From a virus: 43,324 nt of DNA. Below the pieces are notes generated by a model. It saw only the letters and a program-made list of their open reading frames with translations, had not been told where the DNA came from and made no database searches. Position 1 is the first letter of the stretch. The number at the start of each line of letters is the position of its first letter. The position numbers and the translations under genes were made by a program. Positions 22,866 through 30,198 of the stretch are shown in pieces. The stretch is taken from positions 1 to 43,324 of the IMG/VR virus record IMGVR_UViG_3300020202_000038; one strand, 5' to 3'.

Positions 22866-24185
22866 TCAATGCCATATGTCTGCCCGCGGAGCCTGTGGAT
22901 AGCCGCCTTGATCGAGCCAGGCCGGACGGTACTGCGGGGTGTCCTCGGGTTGCGCGTCTCGTGTCACCGCCCAGTAGCGGAGTGCATCGGCATAGTGGCT
23001 GGTGAAGTCATGGAAGGGCGCGTTCTTGAACTCACCCCGCTTGTCATCCCACTCTTTGCGATAAAGGGAGATGCAGTGGAGAAACTCGCTGTTCTTCTCC
23101 TCGTCAATCCACAGCGTACTGAAGCGCATACGGACAGCGTTGATGCCGTCCTCAATCGAGAGCTTGGGAGCGACCTTGAACTTGATGCCAAGGGAGGCAG
23201 CAATCTCTTTGCGAGAGCGGCCAGTCCCGAGCTCCTTTACCTCGATGTCGTGCGGTCCCCAGTGGTCTTTATAGAAATAGCCTTTCTCGGTCAGCACCTT
23301 GGCATAGTGGGCTAATCCTTCTCCTGACTGCTCGTAAGAGTCAATGAGCCGCCACTCCTTGCCGTAGTTCTGGAAGAAGAGGATGGCCGTCGAGTCCCCT
23401 ATGCCAAGATCCCACCACGTAGAAACAGGAAGCAGTTCATCGTAGGGAACCTTAGAAATGCGGCCATCTGCTCGTGCTTTGGAGAGCTGCGAGGCGTAGT
23501 ACGCGCCCTTGATCGCCGCCTCGAATGAGCACATGAACTCCTGGAGGTACTCGTCCTCCGACATCGTGGTGCGAGCATCGGCCAGCTCCGCATCAGGAAT
23601 TACTTTTGTGTCGTCGACGGTGAGGAGGAGCGGGAACCAATCTTTTGAAACGTCCTCGCCTTTTTCATTAAAGCCGGTGCGGGCGACTTCGTAGAGCTTC
23701 CAGAAGTCGTTCTTGCCTTTCGGCGTGCCAATCCACACCGCATAGCCAGAATGGTCTGCAAGTGCCGGTCTAATGATTTCAGAGAAGATGTTTGACGGCT
23801 GCTGAGAATACTCGTCGAAGACAACTCCCCACAGTCCAATTCCTCGCAGACTGTCTGGATTGTCTGCGCCATAGAGCGTAATACGGCTACCATTCGGATA
23901 TCTAACAGTAAGCTCAGACTCGTTGAACTCTGCTCCTGGGACCGGCTTCGCGTAGAACTTGATGATGTCCCATGCGATGTTCTTGGCTTGTTTGTACGTC
24001 GGCGCGATATAGGCATAGCGAGAGTTAGGTACGGTTAAAGCGTCACGCTGCAGATGGTTGATGCACGCGGTCGTTTTGCCTGAGCGTCGGTGCGCGACGA
24101 TGACTGACCAGCGTTTTGTACTCTCATGGAAAGGGAGAAAGTGGGTGCGAGGCGCATAGGGGATGACTACATGGGTGCCTGCCAT
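22866..24185 (-). CDS. Terminase large subunit
   Basis: 439 aa. The Walker A variant is VAHRRSGKTT (residues 30-39) and Walker B is LWGVVFDEYSQ (acidic pair near 124-125), followed by the coupling motif IGTPKGKND. The nuclease domain begins with WWDLGIGDSTAILFFQ (catalytic Asp). It is the ATP-driven motor and nuclease that packages DNA into the prohead through the portal. The start overlaps the small-subunit stop by 19 nt. A headful (pac) mechanism is possible but not shown by the sequence. Confidence 0.93.
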   Translation of the reverse strand: MAGTHVVIPYAPRTHFLPFHESTKRWSVIVAHRRSGKTTACINHLQRDALTVPNSRYAYIAPTYKQAKNIAWDIIKFYAKPVPGAEFNESELTVRYPNGSRITLYGADNPDSLRGIGLWGVVFDEYSQQPSNIFSEIIRPALADHSGYAVWIGTPKGKNDFWKLYEVARTGFNEKGEDVSKDWFPLLLTVDDTKVIPDAELADARTTMSEDEYLQEFMCSFEAAIKGAYYASQLSKARADGRISKVPYDELLPVSTWWDLGIGDSTAILFFQNYGKEWRLIDSYEQSGEGLAHYAKVLTEKGYFYKDHWGPHDIEVKELGTGRSRKEIAASLGIKFKVAPKLSIEDGINAVRMRFSTLWIDEEKNSEFLHCISLYRKEWDDKRGEFKNAPFHDFTSHYADALRYWAVTRDAQPEDTPQYRPAWLDQGGYPQAPRADIWH

Positions 24186-24529
24186 GTAATCTTGATCGCT
24201 TCCCCTCCTGACGTAACGTCAGTCTCCTGTCGGTCGCGGTAGTGCTCGCTGAATGCGTTCTTCAGGTAGAAGATGGCGCCAGTAGGTGAGTTGCCGGCGA
24301 GACGCTTTACCCATGCGCTCTCTATGAGTGAATCGAAGCCTTTTATAGCGTCGGCAAACTCAGGCTTCTTTCGGTACTCGCTGTAGGTGTCTCGTGAGAT
24401 TCCAAGTGCGAGGCACAGTCCAGCCTTCTCTGGCAGTTCCTTGATTTCGAGACAGTGCCCGAAATACGCATCCGCCTTGCTGGCGAGGTCTTCGACGGTC
24501 TTGTATTTTGGGGGACGTCCTCCTGCCAT
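24167..24529 (-). CDS. Terminase small subunit
   Basis: 120 aa, starting AGGRPPKYKTVEDL, the typical opening of HTH-containing small terminases. An HTH region follows (LALGISRDTYSEYRKKPEF), then AIFYLKNAFSEHYRDRQE, a pattern of this family's oligomerisation part. It recognises the packaging site and loads the large subunit. It overlaps the terL start. Confidence 0.88.
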   Translation of the reverse strand: MAGGRPPKYKTVEDLASKADAYFGHCLEIKELPEKAGLCLALGISRDTYSEYRKKPEFADAIKGFDSLIESAWVKRLAGNSPTGAIFYLKNAFSEHYRDRQETDVTSGGEAIKITWQAPM

Positions 24530-24533
24530 AGGT

Positions 24534-24689
24534 TTATTCGTTGTGAGTGATCTTCTCCTTGATGCGGAGAATCTGCTTAATCAGCTTAGCCTTTCTCCCT
24601 TCAAGTGCAACTGGCGTGGTGTGGAAAGCCGCTTCCTTCTCGGCAAGCTGCTGTCTGTATGAGCGGAGCTTTGCGGCGAGGGTGGTCAT
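24534..24689 (-). CDS. Very small helical protein (51 aa)
   Basis: The ATG at 24689 overlaps the previous stop (AAATGA). A basic helix (LAAKLRSYRQQLAEKEAAFH) and a second helix (KLIKQILRIKEKI) suggest a helical hairpin. It sits immediately before the small terminase. Function unknown. Confidence 0.55.
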   Translation of the reverse strand: MTTLAAKLRSYRQQLAEKEAAFHTTPVALEGRKAKLIKQILRIKEKITHNE

Positions 24690-24847
24690 TTCTTTAAGGT
24701 GGAGGGTTCGGCTGCGGGATGACCAGCGGTGTGCCATGCCTCAACTTTCATGGTGTCAGGCATGTAAGAGCTAAGGCACCCGTCAGGGGCGAGAGATAAG
24801 CGAATCGCTACATTCATTTCAGAACATTGAGTGCAAGTGGTGGTCAT
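24686..24847 (-). CDS. Very small Cys-containing protein (53 aa)
   Basis: The ATG at 24847 overlaps the previous stop (AAATGA). The CTQC pair near the N-terminus and one later Cys suggest a partial zinc site. It is coupled both upstream and downstream by ATGA junctions, which supports expression. No known family. Confidence 0.5.
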   Translation of the reverse strand: MTTTCTQCSEMNVAIRLSLAPDGCLSSYMPDTMKVEAWHTAGHPAAEPSTLKK

Positions 24848-25035
24848 TTCTTGTTGAGTGCCAGCCACAATGGTGCGTCTAACAGCTTTCGCTCGATGAC
24901 CGCGCGTTTCTCAGCTTCTTCGTAGGCGATGCGGTATTGCATTTGTCGTAGAGTTTTGATCGCGGCGTCTATGTTGCGGGTGGAAAGCTTGTCGGTGTCT
25001 AGTTCATCTGTCTGCACAGCGATCGCGTGCGGCAT
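24844..25035 (-). CDS. Small helical protein after GroEL (63 aa)
   Basis: The ATG at 25035 follows the GroEL stop by 2 nt in a GGTATG context. It is mostly helix (NIDAAIKTLRQMQYRIAYEE) with a hydrophobic C-terminus (LLDAPLWLALNKK). The ORF can be extended upstream into the GroEL gene, but that part is a shadow. Its role, perhaps as a chaperonin partner or head-assembly factor, is unknown. Confidence 0.55.
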   Translation of the reverse strand: MPHAIAVQTDELDTDKLSTRNIDAAIKTLRQMQYRIAYEEAEKRAVIERKLLDAPLWLALNKK

Positions 25036-25037
25036 AC

Positions 25038-26645
25038 CTAGTCTTCGATCAACCTCCCCGCTCCCGCGTCCATGTTCTCTGAGTCCCTGAACGAAGAGCG
25101 TTCGTCTTCGGGGTAGAGCTTGTGTTCGAGCTCGTCCCAGAGGCTTTTGCGGCGCTCGCTGATAGCTGTCTCGGTGGTGATGAGGATGCCTGCTGCGGAA
25201 CAAGCGTTCTCTAGGGCAAGCCGCGTGACTTTTACGGGATCGAGAATGTCCTCGCCGATTTCGAGTGAGCCGCCCGCGTTCTCCTGAATCGTCTCGTAGG
25301 GTGCTTTGAGGGGCTCGTAGAGGATGTTGTCTTCCCCGAGCTCCTCGGCGACTGCTTTGAGAGTCAGCCCGCCGCCTGGTACTACCCCTTCTTCGATCGC
25401 TGCTCGACCAGCAGCTACCGCGTCTTCGATCTTGAGCTTCAGATACCCCCGCTCGGTCTCGGTCATGGCTCCGACACGAATGATGCCAACACCGGCTGCC
25501 AAGGAAGCAATGCGGCGTTTCAGTTTCTCTTTGAACATCGGATCTTTCTCAAGATCCAACTGCTCGGTGAGGAGTGCCAGGCGTTCAGCGGTGTTTCCCC
25601 GACCGCCTGTGATGATCGTGTCATCTTCGTTCGCTACTACCTTCTTTGCGAAGCCGAGGTGCGTCATCTGCACGTCCTTCAGCTTCATCCCGCGCCCTTT
25701 GTCTATGAATGCAGCATCACAGAACACCGCAACGTCTTCGAGTTCTTCTGAGGTGAGTGACGGGGCTTTGATGGCAAGGATCTTCAGGAGATTCGGCTGT
25801 CCTTTCATCGCCGCTATAAGCGTGTTTGCTATGACAGAAACAAAAGGCTTTGAGAACGGATCGGTGCCTTCAGAGTAGCCGCCGATGATGACGAGGGTAC
25901 GCTGCTGGTGCTCGGCGAGCTGCTTTAGAAGTGGCTGAAGGTCTTCGGCTTCAACACGTGCGTTCGTCACAAGAACAGGCGCGTCTTCCCACACTGCCTC
26001 CTTGCGAGGATTGGTCATCATGTACGGGGAGGCATAGGTGCCGAGGAACTTCATGCCCACAATCGTTTCCGTGGTGAGCCCGTACTGAGTAGCCCAGTTG
26101 TCTTCCACGGAGATATAGCCGTCTTTGCCTACGGTCTCAATCATCTCTGCGATAGTCTTGCCGAACTCGAGATTTTCAAGTGAGGTGGAGATGATCTTCT
26201 GTAGATCACCTGGGGCGAGTGGAGTTACCTTTGCTTTGAGTAGCTCAAGTGCCTTGGTCTTCGCCGCGTCAATGTCTCGCTTGAGCTGCATGGCGTTGAC
26301 GTTCTGCCCGAGAAGCCCTTCGCCGAGCATCTTGAAGCACTTGGAAATGATGGCAACGGCGATAACGACGTTGGTGGTGGTTCCATCGCCGGCCTGCTCG
26401 TTGGTCTTCATCGCAGACTCAACGACTGTCTGTGCACCAAGATCCTCTATCTCGTCTTCGAGGTAGGTGTGACGAGCAATAGACACGCCGTCGTTCGTGA
26501 CGAGCGGTGCCTTGTACTTACGGTAAATGATGGCGTTGCGGCCAGAAGGACCGATCGTTGCCCCGACAATGCGGCCGATGGTCTCTGCACCCTTCAAAAG
26601 CTTCGCGCGTGCACGGTCTCCCTCACACACAATCTTCTTTATCAT
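25038..26645 (-). CDS. groEL: Phage-encoded GroEL-type chaperonin
   Basis: 535 aa, clearly a group I chaperonin. NEQAGDGTTTNVV carries the ATPase Asp87 at the same position as in E. coli GroEL; KIEDAV corresponds to the Asp398 region, followed by EEGVVPGGGLTL. The order of equatorial, intermediate and apical segments is complete. The C-terminus lacks the usual GGM repeat and instead has about 45 charged residues (for example ELEHKLYPEDERSSF). No GroES-like gene is visible in the window. It heads the head-gene operon, has its own promoter and an AGGAAGG Shine-Dalgarno, and probably helps fold capsid or fibre proteins. Confidence 0.95.
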   Translation of the reverse strand: MIKKIVCEGDRARAKLLKGAETIGRIVGATIGPSGRNAIIYRKYKAPLVTNDGVSIARHTYLEDEIEDLGAQTVVESAMKTNEQAGDGTTTNVVIAVAIISKCFKMLGEGLLGQNVNAMQLKRDIDAAKTKALELLKAKVTPLAPGDLQKIISTSLENLEFGKTIAEMIETVGKDGYISVEDNWATQYGLTTETIVGMKFLGTYASPYMMTNPRKEAVWEDAPVLVTNARVEAEDLQPLLKQLAEHQQRTLVIIGGYSEGTDPFSKPFVSVIANTLIAAMKGQPNLLKILAIKAPSLTSEELEDVAVFCDAAFIDKGRGMKLKDVQMTHLGFAKKVVANEDDTIITGGRGNTAERLALLTEQLDLEKDPMFKEKLKRRIASLAAGVGIIRVGAMTETERGYLKLKIEDAVAAGRAAIEEGVVPGGGLTLKAVAEELGEDNILYEPLKAPYETIQENAGGSLEIGEDILDPVKVTRLALENACSAAGILITTETAISERRKSLWDELEHKLYPEDERSSFRDSENMDAGAGRLIED

Positions 26646-26674
26646 GCCTTCCTAGCGTTACCTGGTATGTCTTA

Positions 26675-26703
26675 ACACTACCAAGTAGAAGGCATAGACA
26701 CAA
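26675..26703 (-). promoter_or_regulatory. Promoter of GroEL and the late operon
   Basis: Minus strand: TTGTGT (26698-26703), 17-nt spacer, TAGTGT (26675-26680) with an extended TGG just upstream. The start point would be near 26667, giving a leader of about 22 nt with AGGAAGG before the ATG at 26645. An imperfect inverted repeat (CTTGGTA / TACCAGG) surrounds the -10 and may be an operator. Confidence 0.55.
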
Positions 26704-26718
26704 CCAATAGGCTGTGGA

Positions 26719-27312
26719 TTAGTTTGGGACGGTGAACGTGAAAGAGGTGCTCGGAAGATCCCCGTTCTCCTCAATGAACTTCTCAGTTATGAGGCGCAGC
26801 GAACAAGAGTATTGGCGTCCCGACGTGAAGAGGTAGTACCCCTTGTCCCATGGAGCGTTGCAGTTCACAAGCATGTTGCGTACGTCAATCTCATGCTGAG
26901 TGGTGCATTCCTGAGTGAAGCGAGCAGGGTTCGAGGTGCCGTTCTTGAGGTCGCAAGCGACGTTCACGTTCGAGGTGAACGAAAGCCGTGTGACGATGCG
27001 TGGATCACCCTCAGAGAAGGTAAGGGTTGGTTCGCCCACAAGATCAGGTCGCGTTTGCTTTGCGGGCTGTGCAGGCTGGGGAGCTGGTTGAATCACGGGC
27101 ACCGGAACCGGGACCGGAGTCACCGTCACCGGCACGCTGCCAAAGTACACGGGCTGGTTCTCCACTACCGGCGTCTGAATGACCGGCACGATGACGGCCG
27201 GAGTTGAGGTGGCAGGCGTCAAGTCACGGTGTACTTTCTCGATGGTTTGCGCATCTACCCCGAACACACTGAGCACATAAAGGATGGCTGCGATTTGTAT
27301 GGTTGTGAGCAT
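26719..27312 (-). CDS. Exported proline-rich protein
   Basis: 197 aa. The N-terminal hydrophobic segment (MLTTIQIAAILYVLSVFGVD) acts as signal or anchor. Residues 35-90 are a Pro/Val/Thr-rich linker (VTVTPVPVPVPVIQPAPQPA). The C-terminal 105 residues form a beta domain with four Cys (for example NVACDLKNG, FTQECTTQ), possibly Ig-like with disulfides. It looks like an extracytoplasmic or surface-exposed protein. Host-surface modification or virion display is possible; no family is recognised. Confidence 0.65.
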   Translation of the reverse strand: MLTTIQIAAILYVLSVFGVDAQTIEKVHRDLTPATSTPAVIVPVIQTPVVENQPVYFGSVPVTVTPVPVPVPVIQPAPQPAQPAKQTRPDLVGEPTLTFSEGDPRIVTRLSFTSNVNVACDLKNGTSNPARFTQECTTQHEIDVRNMLVNCNAPWDKGYYLFTSGRQYSCSLRLITEKFIEENGDLPSTSFTFTVPN

Positions 27313-27352
27313 AATTTCACCCTACACCCGATTAAAAAGAGCGCAAGGGGAT

Positions 27353-27377
27353 ATCAACAAGCCGCCCGAAGGCGGCT
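27353..27377 (-). terminator. Terminator of the DUF932 gene
   Basis: Minus strand AGCCGCC, TTCG loop, GGCGGCT, then TGTTGATAT. It lies 5 nt beyond the gene's stop. The U-run is weak but the stem is strong. The TTCG loop is shared with the terminators at 29604 and 31364. Confidence 0.65.
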
Positions 27378-27381
27378 CGTA

Positions 27382-28101
27382 TTACACGGCTTCCACGAGC
27401 GTGTCGCAGACTTCGTGAAGGCGCATGGTGAGGGTGAGGTCTTCGGCAACCTTGGACTGCCCCAGCACCCACGTCGCGCAGTTGAACAACTTGAACACCG
27501 ATGCTTCGCCGCCCCATTGGTGCGGGGGTTCCCGCCACGTCCGCTCGATGTCGGCGATCTTCGTCACCGAAATCACTTCCTGGCGGTACAGCTCCATGAT
27601 GGCGTGATCGACGAGTTCGGGCGTCAAGTCCGTCTGCTTATAGCTGAGGAGCTTCGCTGCTTGCCGCGAGCGTTCCTCGTGGAGCGGTTCGACCAGTTCG
27701 GAGACGATCATCGGGAGTTCATGCCGTATTTTGGCCGTGTGCTTCCTGCGCACGACATGCTCGGCCACGAAGGCCAAGTTATCGCAGCAAAAGCACCTGC
27801 TGCCCACCCCGCATGACACCGGAAAACTCTTGTCTGCGGAATTCCGCATGATCAAAGTGTCCATGTAGTCGCCATAGTCGGACTTCAGCGTGAGAAGCCC
27901 GAAGTAGCGCAGCCCTTCCCGCGCGATCGCATGGTGTTCTTCCACGACTTCGTGGCCGTAGAAGCGGAGCCAGTGCTTCACCACGTCCACCAGATGAAAG
28001 TGGGGGATGGGAACGTGGGTCGGTGTCGGGGCGGGCGTGGGAACCTGGCGCAGTTGATCGTAGGTAACCAACTCCCCGCCAGCGTGCAAACAGAGCGTCA
28101 T
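27382..28101 (-). CDS. DUF932 family protein
   Basis: 239 aa. The family pattern is visible: YGHEVVEEHHAIAREGLRYF, then MRNSADKSFPVSCGVGSRCF, CCDNLAFVAEHVVRRKHTA. DUF932 proteins are common on plasmids, ICEs and phages and have no firm function. Higher GC and codon choice unlike the late genes suggest it came with the accessory island. Its leader carries a hairpin identical to the one before the CHC2 primase gene, so the two may be co-regulated. Confidence 0.85.
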   Translation of the reverse strand: MTLCLHAGGELVTYDQLRQVPTPAPTPTHVPIPHFHLVDVVKHWLRFYGHEVVEEHHAIAREGLRYFGLLTLKSDYGDYMDTLIMRNSADKSFPVSCGVGSRCFCCDNLAFVAEHVVRRKHTAKIRHELPMIVSELVEPLHEERSRQAAKLLSYKQTDLTPELVDHAIMELYRQEVISVTKIADIERTWREPPHQWGGEASVFKLFNCATWVLGQSKVAEDLTLTMRLHEVCDTLVEAV

Positions 28102-28118
28102 GGAAATCTCCTAAAGAA

Positions 28119-28135
28119 CCAGCGAGAAGTGCTGG
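28119..28135 (-). promoter_or_regulatory. Shared leader hairpin, copy 1 (upstream of DUF932)
   Basis: Minus strand CCAGC, 7-nt loop ACTTCTC, GCTGG, followed by TTCTTTAGGAG and the start codon 17 nt after the hairpin. The identical 17-mer occurs at 32082-32098 before the CHC2 primase. It could regulate translation or act as a small-RNA or protein target. Confidence 0.5.
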
Positions 28136-28257
28136 ACGCAGGACTGGTTAGCTGGGTCTTACTCTTGGATTCCTCGAAAGAAATCCACACTGCCTTATTA
28201 GTCGGCAGTACCCTCCAACCAGCCCTACGAAATAAACGCGCCTACTAAGCGCTCGGA

Positions 28258-28278
28258 GCAGGAAATCATACTTCCTGC
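28258..28278. promoter_or_regulatory. Perfect inverted repeat in the DUF932 upstream region
   Basis: GCAGGAA and TTCCTGC separated by 7 nt. It lies in the 257-bp noncoding gap between the stop at 28359 and the DUF932 start. It could be an operator or a hairpin. Apart from this, the terminator at 28311 and the leader hairpin, I see nothing definite in the gap; no clear copy of the common -10 box is present. Confidence 0.4.
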
Positions 28279-28310
28279 GTTCAACACTCCTCTTCTTTCT
28301 TCACCCTATC

Positions 28311-28340
28311 AAAAGCTCAGCCCCGTGCAAGACGGAGCTG
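28311..28340 (-). terminator. Rho-independent terminator
   Basis: Minus strand CAGCTCCGT, loop CTTGC, ACGGGGCTG (9 bp with one GU), then AGCTTTTG. It ends the operon 29496-28359. Confidence 0.7.
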
Positions 28341-28358
28341 GGGACAGCATTGCGCTGT

Positions 28359-28586
28359 CTACTGCTGGAAGACCTCATAGGGCGGGTGCTCGGGTATCCC
28401 ACCGGCCGCCTGGATACAGCGGTCGATGTTGAACTGGTCGGCAGGGTTTGCCGGTACCAGAGACTTGAGCCACATGATGTACGTTGACCTGTCGAGCGGG
28501 TCGTCCAGGTTCATCGTGATGACGGCCTGCATCGAGTCGAGCCGGATGAGCCGCGGGAGCTCGGTGAGGTTGACGATGGAGTTCAC
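28359..28586 (-). CDS. Small unknown protein (75 aa), GTG start
   Basis: The GTG at 28586 overlaps the preceding stop (ACGTGA). The product begins MNSIVNLTELPRLIRLD and contains PADQFNIDRCIQAAGGIPEH. No family is recognised. It is the last gene before a strong terminator. The longer frame upstream is a shadow of the neighbouring gene. Confidence 0.55.
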   Translation of the reverse strand: MNSIVNLTELPRLIRLDSMQAVITMNLDDPLDRSTYIMWLKSLVPANPADQFNIDRCIQAAGGIPEHPPYEVFQQ

Positions 28587-28924
28587 GTCTCGCTCCCCAT
28601 CTTCCACAACACCGTCTGCTCCTTGGTGTCCTTGTTGACCTTCAGGAGCTTCACGGCCTGGTTCCCGGCCGCGTAGATGAGGACGTAGTAGATTTCGCCC
28701 GGCTCGTTCACGTCCACGCCGACGATGCACTTGTGCACCGTGTAGTTGCGGGTCGCGGCTTCGGCGAACTTGCCGTCCTTCGTGAGGTGGCACGTGCCTT
28801 GGTAGACCGTGACCTTCCCTTGCAGGACTTGGCGCAGTTCCCGTTCCGTTCCGGCCTGCACCTTCGTGGCGCCGAAGAGGGCGAGCGTCATGAGGAGGAC
28901 GCACACTCCTTTACCGATTGACAT
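28583..28924 (-). CDS. Exported small protein of unknown function
   Basis: 113 aa with a clear signal peptide (VCVLLMTLALFGATKVQA, cleavage near residue 24). The mature part is a small alpha/beta domain with two Cys residues (GTCHLTKDGKF, VHKCIVGVDV) that could form a disulfide. A good Shine-Dalgarno (AAGGAG) lies before the ATG, 9 nt after the RadC-like stop. It could be a periplasmic or surface protein altering the lysogen. Family unknown. Confidence 0.65.
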   Translation of the reverse strand: MSIGKGVCVLLMTLALFGATKVQAGTERELRQVLQGKVTVYQGTCHLTKDGKFAEAATRNYTVHKCIVGVDVNEPGEIYYVLIYAAGNQAVKLLKVNKDTKEQTVLWKMGSET

Positions 28925-28933
28925 GACAGCTCC

Positions 28934-29371
28934 TTACAGCAAGCCCTTCTCAGCGAAACTGAGTGCGGTGCCAGCCGAGACGAGAACGTGGTCGAGTACG
29001 CGAACGTCGATGAGGGCCAAAGCCGCCTTCAACGTCTGCGTGAGTGCTTCGTCTGCCCTGCTTGGCTCACAGCATCCCGAGGGATGGTTATGGGACAAGA
29101 TGACGGACGCGGCATTGAGGGCGAGAGCGGTCTTCACCACTTCGCGTGGATATACCGAGGTCTGCGTGAGCGTTCCTCGGAACATCTCTTCGGTCTTGAT
29201 GACCCTGTTTTGCGCGTCGAGAAACATCACGACGAACACTTCATGGTCTCTACCGAACAGCAGCAGGCACAGGTAGTCTTTGACAGCCTGGGGGCTGCCC
29301 ATGACGTCGCGTGCCTGCATTTCGCGCCCGAGGATGCGGAGCGCTCGCTTCAACACCTGGTCATCTGTCAT
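28934..29371 (-). CDS. RadC-like JAB/MPN metalloprotein
   Basis: 145 aa from the ATG at 29371 (ATGA overlap with the previous gene). The JAMM-type site is [10 protein letters not shown] (His94, His96) with Asp107 in SRADEAL; this is the RadC/JAB signature. It lacks the N-terminal helix-hairpin-helix of full-length RadC, as do most mobile-element copies. The family's true activity is unsettled. Such genes cluster with anti-restriction and DUF932 genes on plasmids and ICEs, so a defence-counter or maintenance role is plausible. Confidence 0.88.
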   Translation of the reverse strand: MTDDQVLKRALRILGREMQARDVMGSPQAVKDYLCLLLFGRDHEVFVVMFLDAQNRVIKTEEMFRGTLTQTSVYPREVVKTALALNAASVILSHNHPSGCCEPSRADEALTQTLKAALALIDVRVLDHVLVSAGTALSFAEKGLL

Positions 29372-29496
29372 CGCCACCTACACTTGCGAATGAGGGAGAG
29401 GCAGAAGAGGTGATACGGCATCATCACACCGTCTTCCTGCCTGAACGTGAGCTCAGAAGGAAGGATGGACTTTGCGCACCTGTGGCACACGTACAT
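29368..29496 (-). CDS. Tiny zinc-ribbon-like protein (42 aa)
   Basis: The ATG at 29496 follows GAAAGGAAG. The sequence begins [16 protein letters not shown] and ends with [15 protein letters not shown] CxxC with a later HxxC could bind one zinc. The ORF can be extended upstream, but the Shine-Dalgarno supports this start. It is the first gene of the RadC operon. Confidence 0.55.
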   Translation of the reverse strand: MYVCHRCAKSILPSELTFRQEDGVMMPYHLFCLSLIRKCRWR

Positions 29497-29586
29497 GGTC
29501 TTCCTTTCAAAGAACTGGCGAGGGTGGAGTGGAGCTACGCAAAGGGTCTTGCGTGTGTCGTGCCGCACCCAATCACCCTCTTACTT

Positions 29587-29595
29587 AACCTAGCA
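29587..29595 (-). promoter_or_regulatory. Extended -10 promoter of the RadC operon
   Basis: Minus strand TGC + TAGGTT, followed by AAGTAAG, the same core as at 1866 and 39136. Transcription would start near 29580, giving a leader of about 85 nt that includes a CTCGCCAGTTCTTT stretch similar to the downstream side of the shared leader hairpin. Confidence 0.5.
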
Positions 29596-29603
29596 CTGCT
29601 GAG

Positions 29604-29629
29604 GCAAAAGAAAACCCGCCGAAGCGGGT
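29604..29629 (-). terminator. Rho-independent terminator after the zinc-knuckle gene
   Basis: Minus strand ACCCGC, TTCG loop, GCGGGT, then TTTTCTTTTG. Strong stem and U-run. It separates the methyltransferase operon from the RadC operon promoter that follows. Confidence 0.85.
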
Positions 29630-29651
29630 CAGTGGTGGATAACGTGAAGCG

Positions 29652-29924
29652 TTACTCGGGCTTCGGCAGCTTGAGCGTCGGGCGTTTGCTGCATGTGCGA
29701 GCCGTATGTCCAGCCTCTCCGCACGTTCCGCACTTCTGCGGGGCACGCTCTTTCGGTTGGAAGAGGCCTGCGAGCTCCTTGTCGATCGCGTCCCTCTGGT
29801 CACAGAGTTCGCGGATGCGTTGTGTGTCGAGTTCCATAGGTTTTCTCCGGGTGGGGATGCCGTGTTCACAGATTCCCCGGTAATGCGGGCCGAAGCTCCG
29901 CGCACATTCAGGACAGTTGCTCAC
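29652..29924 (-). CDS. CCHC zinc-knuckle protein
   Basis: 90 aa from a GTG at 29924, overlapping the deaminase end. The N-terminal CPEC and CEHG elements (residues 4-21) may bind zinc. The C-terminal CGTCGEAGHTARTC (C65, C68, H73, C78) is an exact C-x2-C-x4-H-x4-C zinc knuckle followed by a basic tail (KRPTLKLPKPE). Such knuckles bind single-stranded nucleic acid and are uncommon in bacteria and phages. A shorter start at MELDTQRI is possible. Confidence 0.75.
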   Translation of the reverse strand: MSNCPECARSFGPHYRGICEHGIPTRRKPMELDTQRIRELCDQRDAIDKELAGLFQPKERAPQKCGTCGEAGHTARTCSKRPTLKLPKPE

Positions 29925-30198
29925 CCTCGTCTCCTATGAAGAACATACGAATACCCGCATCGCGCATTGCCTTCTTGCACGGCTCGCAAGCATAAGTGTG
30001 TCCGAAAAGGTGAACGTCTGCACCTGCGACTTCTCCCTGTACTGCTTTGCGTTCTGCGTGGTTTTGGTAGCTGCACCCCTCGCACAGCTCGTATCCTTGT
30101 CCGGTCGGCATTCCTTCACGCGGACACGGACTATGCTCGTTCGTGGCGTAGGAGAGCACTTGGCCGTCTCGAACTACTACTGCGAGGACTGTTCGCAT
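29908..30198 (-). CDS. Cytidine/dCMP deaminase-like protein
   Basis: 96 aa with the CDA-fold zinc site NHAERKAV (H47, E49) and YACEPCKKAMRDAGI (C71, C74). An additional Cys cluster (SPCPREG ... YELCEGCS) may bind a second zinc, as in some dCMP deaminases. It would convert (d)CMP or a related base to the uracil form, altering nucleotide pools. It is short for the family but contains the whole active site. It overlaps the methyltransferase stop by 22 nt and the zinc-knuckle start by 17 nt. Confidence 0.75.
   Translation of the reverse strand: MRTVLAVVVRDGQVLSYATNEHSPCPREGMPTGQGYELCEGCSYQNHAERKAVQGEVAGADVHLFGHTYACEPCKKAMRDAGIRMFFIGDEGEQLS

Noticed and set aside
25324-25878. 184-aa plus-strand ORF and similar frames within 22086-22775
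   Set aside because: They are antisense shadows of GroEL and portal, with no Shine-Dalgarno and no domain.
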